Below are positions 12,101-22,970 of a stretch of DNA of 64,000 nt, one piece after another; position 1 is the first letter of the stretch; each line of letters starts with the position of its first letter. Origin of the DNA: Falciphora oryzae (Eukaryota > Ascomycota > Sordariomycetes > Magnaporthales > Magnaporthaceae); NCBI GenBank assembly GCA_000733355.1, contig JNVV01000006.1, forward strand, positions 681,011 through 745,010, given 5' to 3'. The notes beneath the pieces are model-generated. The model worked only from the letters and a program-made list of their open reading frames with translations, did not search any database and was not told the origin of the DNA. The translations under genes and the position numbers were made by a program.

Positions 12101-14482
12101 GCGCTAAAGTGCGCGAGATGCTTGCCTGGCTTGGCGGCTTGGGTTTTTGGTGATTGGCAGGTATTGGGAGTGGGCGTTCAACCTTGATGGATACCCTTGG
12201 GACTGGAGTTATGGGGCCTGGGGTGTCTTCGCTGTGGATATTGCACTTTTTCACCATCGAGGGTCGTCATCGAGGAAAGATGCATGGTGGTGCTTTGGGT
12301 GGGAGAATCTCGATGGGGTCGCTGAGCAGAGGGCTTTGTGGAATGGGAAATTCCGTAACACTTGCGGCTCTATGCGGTAGTTCTACACGGCACGGTGGCT
12401 TCCGTACATTTAGAGAGACGGGATATATCAACGGCTGGCTTCAAGTTCTCAGGCAATTGGGATACGCATAATGATCTCGGTTTGACCGACCCAAACCTGC
12501 TCTCCCAGAGAGTCTGGGGTCATGCTGCATCTGATTTTCACTGTTTCCATGGTTCAACGGGCGGCTGAGCCTGGGCTCCCGGGCGGGGCGTTCGGATGGG
12601 GGTCTTGGGTCGTATAAGTGGCTGGGTGACACTGACGCATGGCAACATTGATGGAATCTCGCCGTCTAAAAGGATTGGCCATCCACCGTCCCAAGACGCC
12701 GGACTGCGAGATCCTACTCACACGGACCCTATAACACAACACAAACTTATAGAATAACATGTCAGATATGATGCTAGTGGGTTGTGCATTAATAGGAATA
12801 AATGTGCTTTCCCGTTGGTGATACGGAAGAAACGTCTCGCGACACAGCCGCAGGGCACGGCCCTGGCCCTGCAGTTACCTGTGCTCAAAGCTAGTGGCAG
12901 TCGTGCAAGGAGTCACCCGCGCTCAGCCATGATGGCCTCCCAACCCCACCGTCTTCATTCCATCCAGGTCTTTTGAGGCTGTAATTTTCAGAGCGCTGGC
13001 GTCATCGTCATGCTTGGTTGTATTCGCGGGTGACTGGGGCGGCGGGCCTCCAGGCTTGACTCGGTTCATTCACACCTTGGACGCCTTGGGTGGTCCACGC
13101 GGTTGGTGTCGACGGGTCCCCACTGGGCCGGGCATTTTTGGCTGGGAAGCAGGGCAAGCAGCAGGCCAGGATGAAGAATCCTTCGTGGGTGGTGGAATCG
13201 GTACCCAGGAAGCAGCAGCCACCCCCCGCCATGCGTGTGCAACGTCTCAGCTTCTGGAACAGAGCGGCAGTGACGGCAGCTCATTCGTGCTGGCTGACGG
13301 CCTGTTCCGGCCTCCAATTGGCTCCCATCGGCAAGAGGGCGCAGCCACACGGCTCCTGCATCCTGGTAGCCCCGGGGAGGCGTCTCCTGATTTCGTCCAA
13401 ACGGCCAGCCGCCCGCGCAGACGACACCCCCTAGGAGGCAGGCAACAGGCAGGCGGGCAGGCAAGAGGAAGGCCGGAGCCGTCGTGGTTGCTTTTCAGCT
13501 CATGCGGATTTTTGCCCACGACGCGTGAGCAAGAAAGAAAACTCGGTCAGGATTGATTGGCTCTCCGCTCGAGATGCGTCCAGGTGTCGGTTCCCGGACT
13601 AGGTAGCGTTGCTGCAGACATTGCTCCTCAACCCCCTCGCAAAGTGGCCACACAAAGCCCCGTGCGGGAGACGAAGGAGCTTCTGGGCCCCAACCCAGCG
13701 GCAGCTTGCCTCTCCTCCTCGTACTCGCCCCGTTTCTATACATGCCTACATCCATGAGGTGGGACACACAGGGCGCGCGTCTGCATGCAAGGAAAACGGC
13801 CACGTCCTGCCCTCGGTACACTTTGGTTGGCGTCACGCAGAACAGTGAGGAATCGGACCGGACGAGACGGCGCGGTGCGGTGCGGTGCAGCGCAGCGCAG
13901 AATCCCAACATACATGCTGCAGGCGCACTGGGCCTTGAAACAAAGCAAACAAAAACAAATACGGGCAAGTGTGTTGTCGTAAGCAGCCAGCCAGCATCGC
14001 GTGCGCGGAGAAGCAGCCAATGCTTGCCGCTGCCGCGCACCGCCCTGCTCGGCATTGCAAGGTTGGTTGGTGGACCACCAGCCTGACCTTGGTTTTCCTG
14101 TTTTGCCGTCAATAAATATATCCTAAATTCCCCTCTGGCCCTCCCCCAGGGCAGATCCCCGAGCTGCGAACTGGGTCTCGAAACCAAGTTCGGACGACGA
14201 GGTAATAAAAGAGGGACAAGAAAAGAAAGAAGGAAGAAAAAAAAAAAACAAGCATAACCGCCGCCTGTCTCTGGCTTGGATCCCAACGCCCGCTCTCCCC
14301 TTCTTCGCCCGCAGATCGAGCCGCTGCCGACCGCCTCCCGTGGTGTCCTGCGAATCGTTCCGTCCCTGGCAGGGGCCGGGGAGGGAATGGTTGACAGGGA
14401 CAACGACGAACGCACCCGCGGCCTAGAACCCCGATCAGACAGCGAAGAAAAGACGCCAGTGGCGGCAACGATATAAACGAAC
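12101..14482. other. Gene-free intergenic stretch
   Basis: About 2.4 kb downstream of the SNF2 gene. Long reverse-frame ORFs here (13495-14484) translate to low-complexity, unrecognisable sequence and look like GC-driven noise. Small tandem motifs occur at 13873-13898 (GCGGTGCGGTGC then GCAGCGCAGC). A purine run lies at 14218-14247. No conserved coding sequence was recognised. Confidence 0.5.
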
Positions 14483-15430
14483 ATGTTTCAAGTTGCTACG
14501 TCCGAGCCGGATCGACTGTTCCGGAGCGAGCCGCGCCAACAGCGTCCGAACCAGCAAAACCACCAGGGCCAGCGCCAACGGCCAGTCCACGGGCCGCCGC
14601 CGGGGAGGGCGCCCCGGTCGAGAAGCTCGCTGCCGCCAACGCTTCACGGGAGTCACGAGGGCCAAGAGGACTCCATCCGGAAGGGCCTGTACGCCGCGCT
14701 GGCCCAGGCCACTCACCAGCGGGACTATGGTGCCGCCACCGCCGTCGCCGCCACTGCTGCCGTCGCCGCCACTGCTGCCGTCGCCGTCGCCGGTGTCGGC
14801 GCCAGGCCTTTGGGAGGGCCTCCTGTCGACCAGGCCGCGGAGCCGTTTTTCAGCTTCGGTGGGAAGCCCCCAGGGGTGGCGCCGTCTGCGACACGATCAG
14901 CCGCGCCAGACGGGGACATGGGGTGAGTGCAGATTCTTCCATTCTTTCTTTTCTTCCTTTGGGATTCCCCTTTCTTTTCTTTTTCTCTTAGCCGTTGCTG
15001 TTTTTCGTTCGTCTCAAAATCCTTCTTGATTTGCTTTTTGCTTTTGCGTCTTTCTTGGGTCAAGGGGCCCACAACGATGCAATTTGATTACAACAACGTA
15101 CAATCAATGCCGCACGCTTTCCCCCACCCTGGCGCCTGTGCTTCGGCTACGGCTGGGTCTCCAGCGAGGGGCACCCTGGGCAACCAACGGCTGTGTGCGT
15201 CCTTTTCCCGGCTGCCGTTACCGTGGCCAGGGCTGCCTGGTGGGATTGATGATGTGGGGGTGTCAGCTGCGTCGAAGCGGAAGCGGAAGTCCCCCAAAGA
15301 CAGGTCTCCCTCAGAAAACGGGCTGTCAGCGCGGGCGTGCCCCTTTCGTACTCGCTCCCCTTTTTGGCCTTCTAAGACTCGACCCTCCAGCGGGCAAGCG
15401 CCAGGCGACGGATGCGTTTCGAGGCCGTGA
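14483..15430 (+). CDS. Hypothetical two-exon ORF, uncertain
   Basis: An ATG at 14483 opens a 147-codon frame ending on a good splice donor (GGGTGAGT at 14921-14928). A pyrimidine-rich tract with TTTCTCTTAG (acceptor ending 14991) would give a 69-bp intron, the typical size in this window. Joining 14483-14922 to 14992-15430 keeps the frame open for 292 residues. The N-terminal half is rich in Gln, Pro and Arg, with an Ala-Val repeat (TAVAATAAVAATAAVAVAG) encoded by an imperfect 18-bp tandem repeat. The C-terminal half has a basic SKRKRKSPKDR nuclear-signal-like run. I recognise no domain. It could instead be untranslated leader of the F-box-like gene downstream, as GC-rich DNA here is open in several frames. 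Confidence 0.3.
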
Positions 15431-16328
15431 ATCTGCCGCCGGGACGCACACCGAAGTTGTCAGCTTCTTTTTCTGGCCCCAGCTGGCCATTGGTCCCGGG
15501 CGGCCAACGTTGCAGACGGCGCGCGGCTCCAGATCTAATTTCCACCGTGGCGTCGCTGGGCAGCAGCCGCGGTGAGGGTGCCTAGATTGGCGTGGTGGTG
15601 GACCCCCCTCGCCCTAGCACGATTTTTAGAGCCCCTGCCCTCTGGCGCAGAGCACACGACGCTGGGATCGTGGAACGCCAGAAAAAGGACCCTCGCCTTC
15701 TCAGCCCCGGCGATGCGCCCACGTTCTGACAGGGGTGGGCCACACGCACCCTGAGCCGGCACGACGGATCACGGGCCTTTTTGCGCTGGCGACGCACTAA
15801 TCAGGAGACGCCTTTCTCAATGAGACCTTGGGCTCTTGGCGCCTCCGTCAGTGTGGCCGAGTCCCCGTCGCGTTTTTAATATTAAATCCTTCTGCAGAGA
15901 GTCTAGGCGTTCGGGGTCTGGGAACTCGGGAACGTACGTGGGAGGAGCGATAGCACGGCCTGAGTTGTTCATTGTCTCTTCTTTTGTTGTCTGCAGCACT
16001 GCCTTTTCACTGTCTGTCTCTTGTCTGTCTTGTCTGCGCTTTCGTCCCGTCTCTATTCGTCCTGTATTTCATCCCTTACGTCTCCCGCCGCCCTTGACGC
16101 ACGCCCGAGACACGGACAGCGAAAGTCTGCGAGGGGCCACTGGAAACTAACGTGCGGTTTGCGGCACGCCTTCCCGCAAAAAGGCCCAGGACCCGTCACC
16201 AGAAACACTTCTCTGCCTCGGCCTCCTTCCCCTCGGCGCCCGCCGAGAAAAATGAGGCCCTCCTGAGACCTCCGCCACGGTCTCTTCGAATCCCCACGCG
16301 CGTGCCTGCCGTCGAGGCCGCCGCCGTC
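15431..16328. other. CT-rich leader of the F-box-like gene
   Basis: About 900 bp. From 15970 to 16080 the top strand is strongly pyrimidine-rich (repeated TCTGTCT, TTGTCTG), typical of the promoter/5' UTR of a fungal gene transcribed rightwards. No protein was recognised. Confidence 0.5.
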
Positions 16329-19300
16329 ATGTCTTATCCCGCTGCCGTCCAGGTCATGCCGGCCGCGCAATATGACCCTTACCGCCCGCCGAACGACTAC
16401 TACACCACTGCTGGCCACTATGCCCGTGCCAATGACCGGTCCGTGGAGCAGTCGACTGAGGACTTTGTGATGAGGACTGAGCGGTCGACCGCGAGGGCCA
16501 GGGCTATGCAGCAGCAGCAGCGGTATAGGGATCAGGAGCCGCAGGATAGGGCGCAGCAGTCTTACGAATCAGCTCCGCAGCGGCATCAGCAACGGCAAGG
16601 CCATCAGCAGTACCACCAGCGGCATTGGGAGCAGCAGGAGCAGAGGCAGCAGCAGCGATATCAGCAGCCAGGCTTCCAGATCCACCAGCAAGAGGAGTAT
16701 GGGCAGCAGCATGGGTATCCGCACCAGGAGTACTCGCAACAGGACCAGTACCGGTGGTACTCGCAGCAGGAATACCCGCAGCAGGCAGAACACCTGCAGC
16801 AGGAGCCTCGTCAACGGGAGCAGCAAGGTCGCCAGCCGGAGTATCCGCAGCAGGAGCAGCACCATGCTCGCCACCGCCCTCCTCAGCATGAGTACCCGCA
16901 GCATGGACATCGGCCACAGGAACAGCACCAGCGGAGTACGGCTCATGAATTCGCCGAGCAGCGGTATCCGAGACGGGAGCAAAGTCAACAGCGGCCGAAC
17001 TTTCAGAGCCAGCGCGGGCCGCAGCCAATGCAGCAGCATCAAGAGCATTCAAATCGACACCACCCACATTATCAGCATCACCAAAACCACCAGCGCCAGC
17101 ACCTGCAGCAGCAGCAGCAACAACAACAACAACAATACCAGCAACCGCAGCCTCAACCGCCGCCGCAACCTCAGCAGCATGAGCAACAGCAGGCGCCACC
17201 GCAACAGAGGGACCGGTACGAGCAGCCACAGCAGCAGCAGCAGCACCACCAACAACAACAGCCACAAGCATCACCGCCACAGCTCCAACAGCAGCAACAG
17301 CAGCAGCAAAAACAACAGCGACAGCCTGCCACTGCCCCCGCCGCTGCCCTTCAAACCCCATCATCCGAGGCGCGAACGATGCCCGAACGTCTCCCGGAGG
17401 GCCCGCCTCGTCCGTCGGCGTACAACACTCCCCGACGCATATCCAGCGCAAGTAACGCGTCCGTATCATCAGGGGCAACAACTCTCTCTCGCGACAGTTT
17501 CGAGTCACGGATGCGGAGCCCCAGCTGGAGTAGCCAGACCTCGTTTGAGTCGTTCTATTCGGCGCACTCTGCCGCGCAGAACCCTGGATCTAGCTGGGCT
17601 CCGGGATTTGGGTGGCAGCGGCCGCAGCCCCTGAAGGCGCGTCGAAAAGCACGGCCTGGCGAGCTCTTCTCGGCTCTGCCGGGCGAGGTGTTGGAGATGA
17701 TCTTGGACGAGGTCAAAAAGCTCCATCTGGCCCCTGGGTCTATGAGCTGCGCGACTTGCTGGATGAGGGACGCTTGTTCCGTGGCCCTGAGTGCAAGGGA
17801 ATGGCTGAAGTATGCCAGGACAGCCTTGTAAGTCAACATGTCTCTCCACCCTTTTCTTCTGGCCTCTTTTAGTTGCCACAGACCTCAATGGCCCGGCAGG
17901 TCCTTGTTCTGACACGCGACTCTGGCAACGACAGATACGAGGATGTGCTGCTGGTCGGACCAGACTCGGCCATTCACAAGAAGAAGTACAAAGGCGTCAT
18001 CGGGACGCGTCTTGTGCTCCTGCGGCGGTCGCTGCGTGCGAACCCCATCCTCGCTGCCACGGTGCGGTCGCTTAAAGTGCCGGCAACGCCGCCGACTGTT
18101 CCGGCAGATGAATACCAGAACATGATTGCCACCGTGGTCATGGCCTGCCCGAACCTGGAGAGGGTGGTTGGGTTCTACCCCAGCTACGACCACTCATACG
18201 GCCGCTTCTTCCAGGCCCTGTCCTCACGTCAGCGGCTCAAGGATATGGTTTGGCTCGTCCAGCCATCTCCGTTCCAGCGGCAGCAGCGAATGCGACGGGC
18301 AACGGATGAGCAAGGGACGATGGCGCACCAGCGGAACCTCATCACGCCAGGAGACCTCCAGCCGCAACAGGCCATCGGCTGGCTGGAAAGCCACTCCAAC
18401 TGGCGCTATCTCACGAGCATGACTGTCCACTGTAACCCCGGCGCGACGCTTACCCCGGACACGCTACTGGTCGACACTCTGGCCCGCCTCCCCGCCTTGC
18501 AGACGCTGCACCTCTCACATCTCCCGCACAACGCCTTCGGCGACGCTGCGCTCCTGTCACTGCCGCCCCTGAAGAAGCTCTCGATGTTCCATCTGTCAGG
18601 AATTTCGTCGGCCGGGCTTTCGGCGTTCGCTACCCGGCGCGAAAGCCGATCATTGGAGTCTCTGACACTCGTTAACATCGATATCGAGTCACTCCCAGCG
18701 CTTGCCAGGGCGCTCTCGAATCTCACCTCGCTTGAAAGCCTCTCGCTCGTCCAGTCATTCGCACCCGTGCTGCCCGCCGACGAATTCATATGGCTCTTCC
18801 CCTATCTCGCTTCAGCGTCGCTGAGGAAACTCCATTGGGACATCACGTCAGCCGTCAGCCAAGCCAGCGCGACGGACTCGATTCTGGCGAAGAGCATCGC
18901 GGCCAACGGCTTCCCATCTCTGCGCCGCCTGCGGGCCCCCGCGGATCCAGAAGGCGTCTTCCAATCGCTCTGCAAGCCCCAGGAGAAGATCGACCTGCCC
19001 GTTGACCGGTACCGACACCCGAACCAGAGGCCCGACCACTCTCGTACAGCAAGCACAGCAAGCTCGCAGCCCTCATCTGATACGAGCTCCAGGGCCGGCG
19101 GCGGCTTCACAACCACGCCCACCAGCCCCCGTTTCCCGGCCGACGTTGGCATTTCCGCGACCGGAAGCCCGAGACTTAGCAGTAATCTGCAGCAGGCGCG
19201 GCTCGCGGCGCAGGCCAGACTCGAGGCAGCCAAACAGCATCCGAAATTTCTCGTCAGCGTGATTGACGAGGACGGGTCTCTGGTGGAACGCTTCGGGCTC

Positions 19301-19666
19301 GGGGCCTTTATGGGAGACGCCACATCCAAGATCGTGTATCATTTGCTCCCGGACCCTGGCGCCCTTGACGAGAAGGGCGGCCTGGTGGACGTGGCGGACC
19401 TCGTCGGCGACGGCGGGGAGGATCTGACGGGCGCGAACAGTGCTGCCGCTTTGGCTATTGAGGGCCGAGAGGCGCCGCCAGCGCTCAGCAAGAAAGAGAA
19501 GGAGAAGCTGCAGCGGGAGAAGTCAAAGGCAGGCGACGAGGCCAAGACCAGGGAGGGCTGCCAAGGCCGGTGGAACACGTTCAGTGGCACAGTCATTGAC
19601 AAGAAGGACAAGGAGCGCTGGTTCCATACGGAACGAGGCCGATGGCGGGGAGTGACTCTTTCGTGA
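16329..19666 (+). CDS. Glutamine-rich F-box-like protein
   Basis: Exons 16329-17827 and 17935-19666 (107-bp GT-AG intron) encode 1076 residues. MSYPAAVQVMPAAQYDPYRP is the first in-frame ATG; the upstream frame stays open but has no ATG. Residues about 58-400 are dominated by Gln, His, Pro, Tyr and Arg, with several pure Gln runs of 8-10. An F-box-like helix set begins FSALPGEVLEMILDEVKKL near residue 445. The C-terminal half shows leucine-rich-repeat-like spacing (LQTLHLSHLP, LKKLSMFHLSG, LESLSLVQSF) and then a charged, lysine-rich end with KKEKEKLQREKSK. F-box proteins recruit substrates to SCF ubiquitin ligases through Skp1, with LRRs as the usual substrate reader. The F-box match is by eye and substrate is unknown. 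The long polyQ region suggests condensate or coactivator behaviour, which is inference. Confidence 0.72.
17100..17320 (+). repeat. Polyglutamine-encoding CAG/CAA tract
   Basis: Within exon 1 of the F-box-like gene, dense CAG and CAA codons with interspersed CCA/CAC give several uninterrupted Gln runs (for example around 17104-17138 and 17288-17312). Mixed CAG/CAA usage suggests selection on the protein rather than a recent single-triplet expansion. Confidence 0.8.
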
Positions 19667-20273
19667 GATGCGGTTGTTTCAGCTGCTCGGTGATGCATGA
19701 TGGACTCTAGGTCTACCATATACTATAATTATTTCCTGGGGCCCCGCAGCTCGCAGGCTTTGGGGTTCGTACGAGACACGACAGGACGGACGAGATTTGG
19801 ATCGTGAGCATTTGGATATATCTGCCACTTTCCTCGAGTCCCTTTTCTTTTCCTTCGCATATCTTCAGAGCACGACTGTCATAATCAGTCATGGACGAGT
19901 TCCGTGTACATAATGCGATGACCATTTCATACATCTGTCATAGAACCTATTTTCTCCTTGATTTTTTTCACTCCAACTAAACGCGCGAGGTTTCCGGGTA
20001 ATGAGATAAATTCTCCCGTAGTTCTTTTCGGCCGACGGGGTCAAGTCGGGGGCTCCGTCGCTTTTCTTTGGCTGCGATTTCGGACACAAGGCGGCTTTTC
20101 GCGGAGAATTTCTTTGATGGACCTGCCGACGTCATCCACCATATCTTTTTTTCTTCCTCGACCTTCAATACCACACCCCAGCAATCCCGACTCGGCACAA
20201 AGACTTATTCCTACGACACAGCAGGATCCATCGTGTCGCCCACAGCAAAGCCCCGTCAGACCTGTCGACGGCG
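19667..20273. other. Intergenic, upstream of jac1-like gene
   Basis: 607 bp between tandem genes. Moderately AT-rich with ATGGATATATC-like stretches around 19810. An ATG at 20117 lies upstream of, and out of frame with, the co-chaperone start. No conserved coding sequence is seen. Confidence 0.45.
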
Positions 20274-21251
20274 ATGCACCACTCAATTGCGAGCCGATCA
20301 AGGCCGCGGCCGCGGCAGCTCGCCAGCCTCTGCGCAGCCTGCGCGCGCGTCGCCACCACCACCTCAACGCCTCTGCGGCCCTACTCCTCTTCCTCTCCCT
20401 CCAGCCTATCGAATACAGCAGCAGGTTCAGTACCGCAGCGACCGTCTGCCTCTACGCCGAGACCCCGCACCGGACTCCTCGCCAGGACCGCCCCCGCCCC
20501 CGCGCCGCCAACAGCCCGGTGGTTCTCCAGAAGCACGGCGGCCGCAAGCCCCGCCCCGCAAACCTCTCAGGACGCGGCCGCAGGAGAAGGAGGGAGTACG
20601 CGCCAACAGAAGCAGCAGCAGCACTCCGGCGAGCCCGACTACTACGCGCTCTTCCCGCAGACGCTGACTGCCGGCCCGCCGCCCGAGGGCCACTTCGAGA
20701 TCGACGTGCGCGCGCTCCGCCGCGAGTTCCTGCAGCTCCAGGCCGCCGTGCACCCCGACTTCCACCACGCCGCCGCCGCCGTCTCCTCTCCCTCCTCCTC
20801 ATCATCCAGCACAGACGCAGCAGACAAGGCGCGCAGCGGCCACTCGGCGGCGCGGCGGCAGGCCGAGGCGGCGTCAGCGCACATCAACGCGGCCTACAAG
20901 ACGCTGTCGTCGCCGCTGCAGCGCGCCCAGTACCTGCTCCGGCGCCGCCACGGCCTGGACCTGGCGGGCGACGAGGCCGCGAGCCTGGCGACGCCCGACG
21001 CGGCCCTCCTGGCCCAGGTCATGACGGTGCGCGAGGACATCGAGGACGCAGCAGCCGAGGAGGAGCTGGCGCCGATCCGGGCCGAGAACGAGGAGCGCGT
21101 CGCCGCCTGCGAGGCCGGCCTGGCTGACGCGTTTGCGCGCGACGACCTCGAGGCCGCCGTCGCGCACACCGTCCGCCTCAAGTACTGGCTCAACGTCAGG
21201 GAGACGCTTGACAACTGGGAGCCCGGCCGTCCTGTGGTGATGCAGCACTAG
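20274..21251 (+). CDS. jac1: Mitochondrial J-type co-chaperone Jac1/HscB
   Basis: Single exon, 325 residues. The N-terminal about 90 residues are Arg/Ser/Ala-rich without acids (MHHSIASRSRPRPRQL...), a classic mitochondrial presequence. A J domain follows: DYYALFPQTL opening, then VHPDFHH with the HPD tripeptide at about 160-162, interrupted by a Ser/Ala-rich insertion (SSPSSSSSSTD), and HINAAYKTLSSPLQRAQYLL. The C-terminal HscB oligomerisation domain is clear (LLAQVMTVREDIEDAAAEEE and LKYWLNVRETLDNW). Jac1 delivers the Isu iron-sulfur scaffold to the Ssq1/HSPA9 Hsp70 in the matrix. The insertion between the HPD loop and the last helices makes it longer than yeast Jac1. Overlapping long ORFs in other frames are consequences of the very high GC content. 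Confidence 0.92.
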   Translation: MHHSIASRSRPRPRQLASLCAACARVATTTSTPLRPYSSSSPSSLSNTAAGSVPQRPSASTPRPRTGLLARTAPAPAPPTARWFSRSTAAASPAPQTSQDAAAGEGGSTRQQKQQQHSGEPDYYALFPQTLTAGPPPEGHFEIDVRALRREFLQLQAAVHPDFHHAAAAVSSPSSSSSSTDAADKARSGHSAARRQAEAASAHINAAYKTLSSPLQRAQYLLRRRHGLDLAGDEAASLATPDAALLAQVMTVREDIEDAAAEEELAPIRAENEERVAACEAGLADAFARDDLEAAVAHTVRLKYWLNVRETLDNWEPGRPVVMQH

Positions 21252-21912
21252 GAGGACGGGGCGCGGGCAGGCCGGCGCCTGCTGCTGCTGCTTTTGCTAT
21301 GACCTTGTAGTTGTTGAGCAGCACGCTCGACACTTCTTCTGCCTGATATAAAGGTTTTATTTTATTCTCTACTCCTTGTATTCATAAAGAGGTAGGCATG
21401 TTGTAAATCATGAATCTCACGGTATCGTCATGTCGCGAATCAGTGCAACGTAAACGGTTTGAGGGTTCTCAAATAGTAGCCAATAGCAACCATGTTCCTC
21501 TCCATCATTGTTTGCTCGATGGTACTTGTCAGAGACAAGGAAAAGAAGACTCGGAAGACACTTGCCACGTGTATGTAGCACTGGCGGCGTCAGTTTGCCG
21601 TCTTCACAACTCGTATAAAACACTATCGGTATATACAGCCAAACGTGGACAGCGAGGAGGAAGCAAAGCAATAACTCGAACAGAAGCAACTTGATTTAGT
21701 GGATACGATGTCCTTCCTGGGTGATCGGCGTACCAGCGTCAAACCGTAGAATAATGACTGTAAAAGAGCGACATGAAGAGAAGGGAGGGGGCCCTACACA
21801 TAAACAAGCCTTTCCGCGGGCAGTAGAGCCCAGATCAGACTGTAGGGAAAGGGGGGAAAGTATGAGAGAAAGTAAGGGGGGAGCGAGGGATTAAGACGCG
21901 TTTATAGAAACC
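21252..21912. other. Convergent 3' intergenic region
   Basis: 661 bp between the 3' ends of the jac1-like and Egh16-like genes. AT-rich around 21350-21400 (TTTTATTTTATTC), a plausible poly(A) region for the + gene. A purine-rich stretch lies at 21780-21895 (GGGAAAGGGGGGAAAG type). No gene is seen. Confidence 0.5.
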
Positions 21913-22970
21913 TCAGGCGGACCACTCAACCGCCCGCTTCCCAACGCCGCCAGGGCGGCCACCAACGGCACGATGGGCGGCCGGTGCTGGGACAAGCGCA
22001 GGTGAACCAGGAGCAGTACCGGCAGCACCGGCAGCGCTGCCCTTGGGCACCATCTGGATAGCAACCACGCCGCCAAAGGGGCCCGCCTGTAGGTGGTGAT
22101 ACACCGTCAGCGCAAAGAGTGGGTTGGCTGGGTAGCAAGAAGTCATTGGGCCAGGAGACTCACCCGGTTGCTGTTGGCAATCTTGACCAGGCAGACGTTC
22201 TGCTGGTCCTTGATTGTGCCTGTGCACGTCGTCCCCGCCGGGATGGAGAATTTGACGGGCTGTTTTTTTTCCCCCCGCATGCTTGATTAATGTCTGGATA
22301 ACTAGCAAGCACAGACACATGGGCCAGCCCCGACTTACGTAGTCCTGGTTGACGTTGGCAGCACGCTTCATGATGAGGCCGGTCGACGCCAGGGCGTCCC
22401 AGGCGCGCTCGAGCAGGGTCCGCCTGTTGTTCCTGCCCGGCCGGATGTTGCCGCCCTTGCCGGGCACCTGCTGCTCGACGTTGAGCATGACGCCCTTGGA
22501 GAAGGCGCCCGTCGCGGTCGGGTCCAGGACGCCCTCGAGCGGGCCGGCGCCGTCGGTGGTGACGATGTGGAAGACGCCCTGGATGGAGCCGCCGTCCGAG
22601 ACCTGCGGCAGCGTGTTCCCGGACTGCGACATGGCCAGGTCGACCATGTCGACCGTGTTCTTGCCGTTCTTGTTGGTCCGGCCCAGGCCGTCCGTCTTGA
22701 TGTTGGTGCTCCGGAAGACGGTCGTGTCGACCTCGGTCTGCTCTCAGGCGGCATGGTATGTTAGCCTCGCGCTTATCCTCATTTGCCTATTGTGGAAGAT
22801 AAGATAATGCCACTTGCCTTGCGGTTGGGACCAGGCCCGGGAACGACACCGCCAAGGATTCCGAGTCCGGTGGTATTGCCGCCTTGATCACCCGTGATGA
22901 CGGCAATTTTACCGTGAGCAGCAACAAGGGGAGAGACCGCGAGGGCCAGGGTGAGAGCGTTGGAAAACAT
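21913..22970 (-). CDS. Egh16-like secreted protein (gEgh16/GAS1-MAS3 family)
   Basis: Four exons on the minus strand: 22970-22818, 22737-22339, 22259-22164 and 22086-21913, all joined in phase 0, giving 273 residues. Residues 1-18 (MFSNALTLALAVSPLVAA) form a signal peptide followed by mature HGKIAVITGDQGG, the usual start of the family. Conserved blocks are GVVPGPGPNRKTEVDTTVF, MVDLAMSQSGNTLPQVSDGG and GPFGGVVAIQMV. The third exon carries TCTGTIKDQQNVCLVKIANS with a cysteine pair. Family members are secreted proteins induced during appressorium formation or development in several ascomycetes; their biochemical role is unsettled. The first intron (22738-22817) begins GCAAGT rather than GT, and no GT donor nearby preserves the frame. 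The C-terminus is a low-complexity Ala/Gly/Pro tail. Confidence 0.88.
22738..22817 (-). other. GC-AG intron in the Egh16-like gene
   Basis: On the minus strand the exon ends AAG and the intron begins GCAAGT, the classical GC-AG donor. It ends GAGCAG before ACC GAG GTC. Only this junction joins the conserved PNRK and TEVDTT segments in phase 0. Confidence 0.8.

Noticed and set aside
13495..14484. 330-codon minus-strand ORF
   Set aside because: Its translation is low complexity (F, S and R runs read from homopurine DNA), has no domain, and is broken by no recognisable conserved block. GC-rich DNA easily yields such ORFs.
16504..17508. 334-codon minus-strand ORF opposite the polyQ tract
   Set aside because: It is the mirror of CAG-rich DNA, giving Ala/Val-rich sequence. 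The sense frame has the F-box-like continuation.
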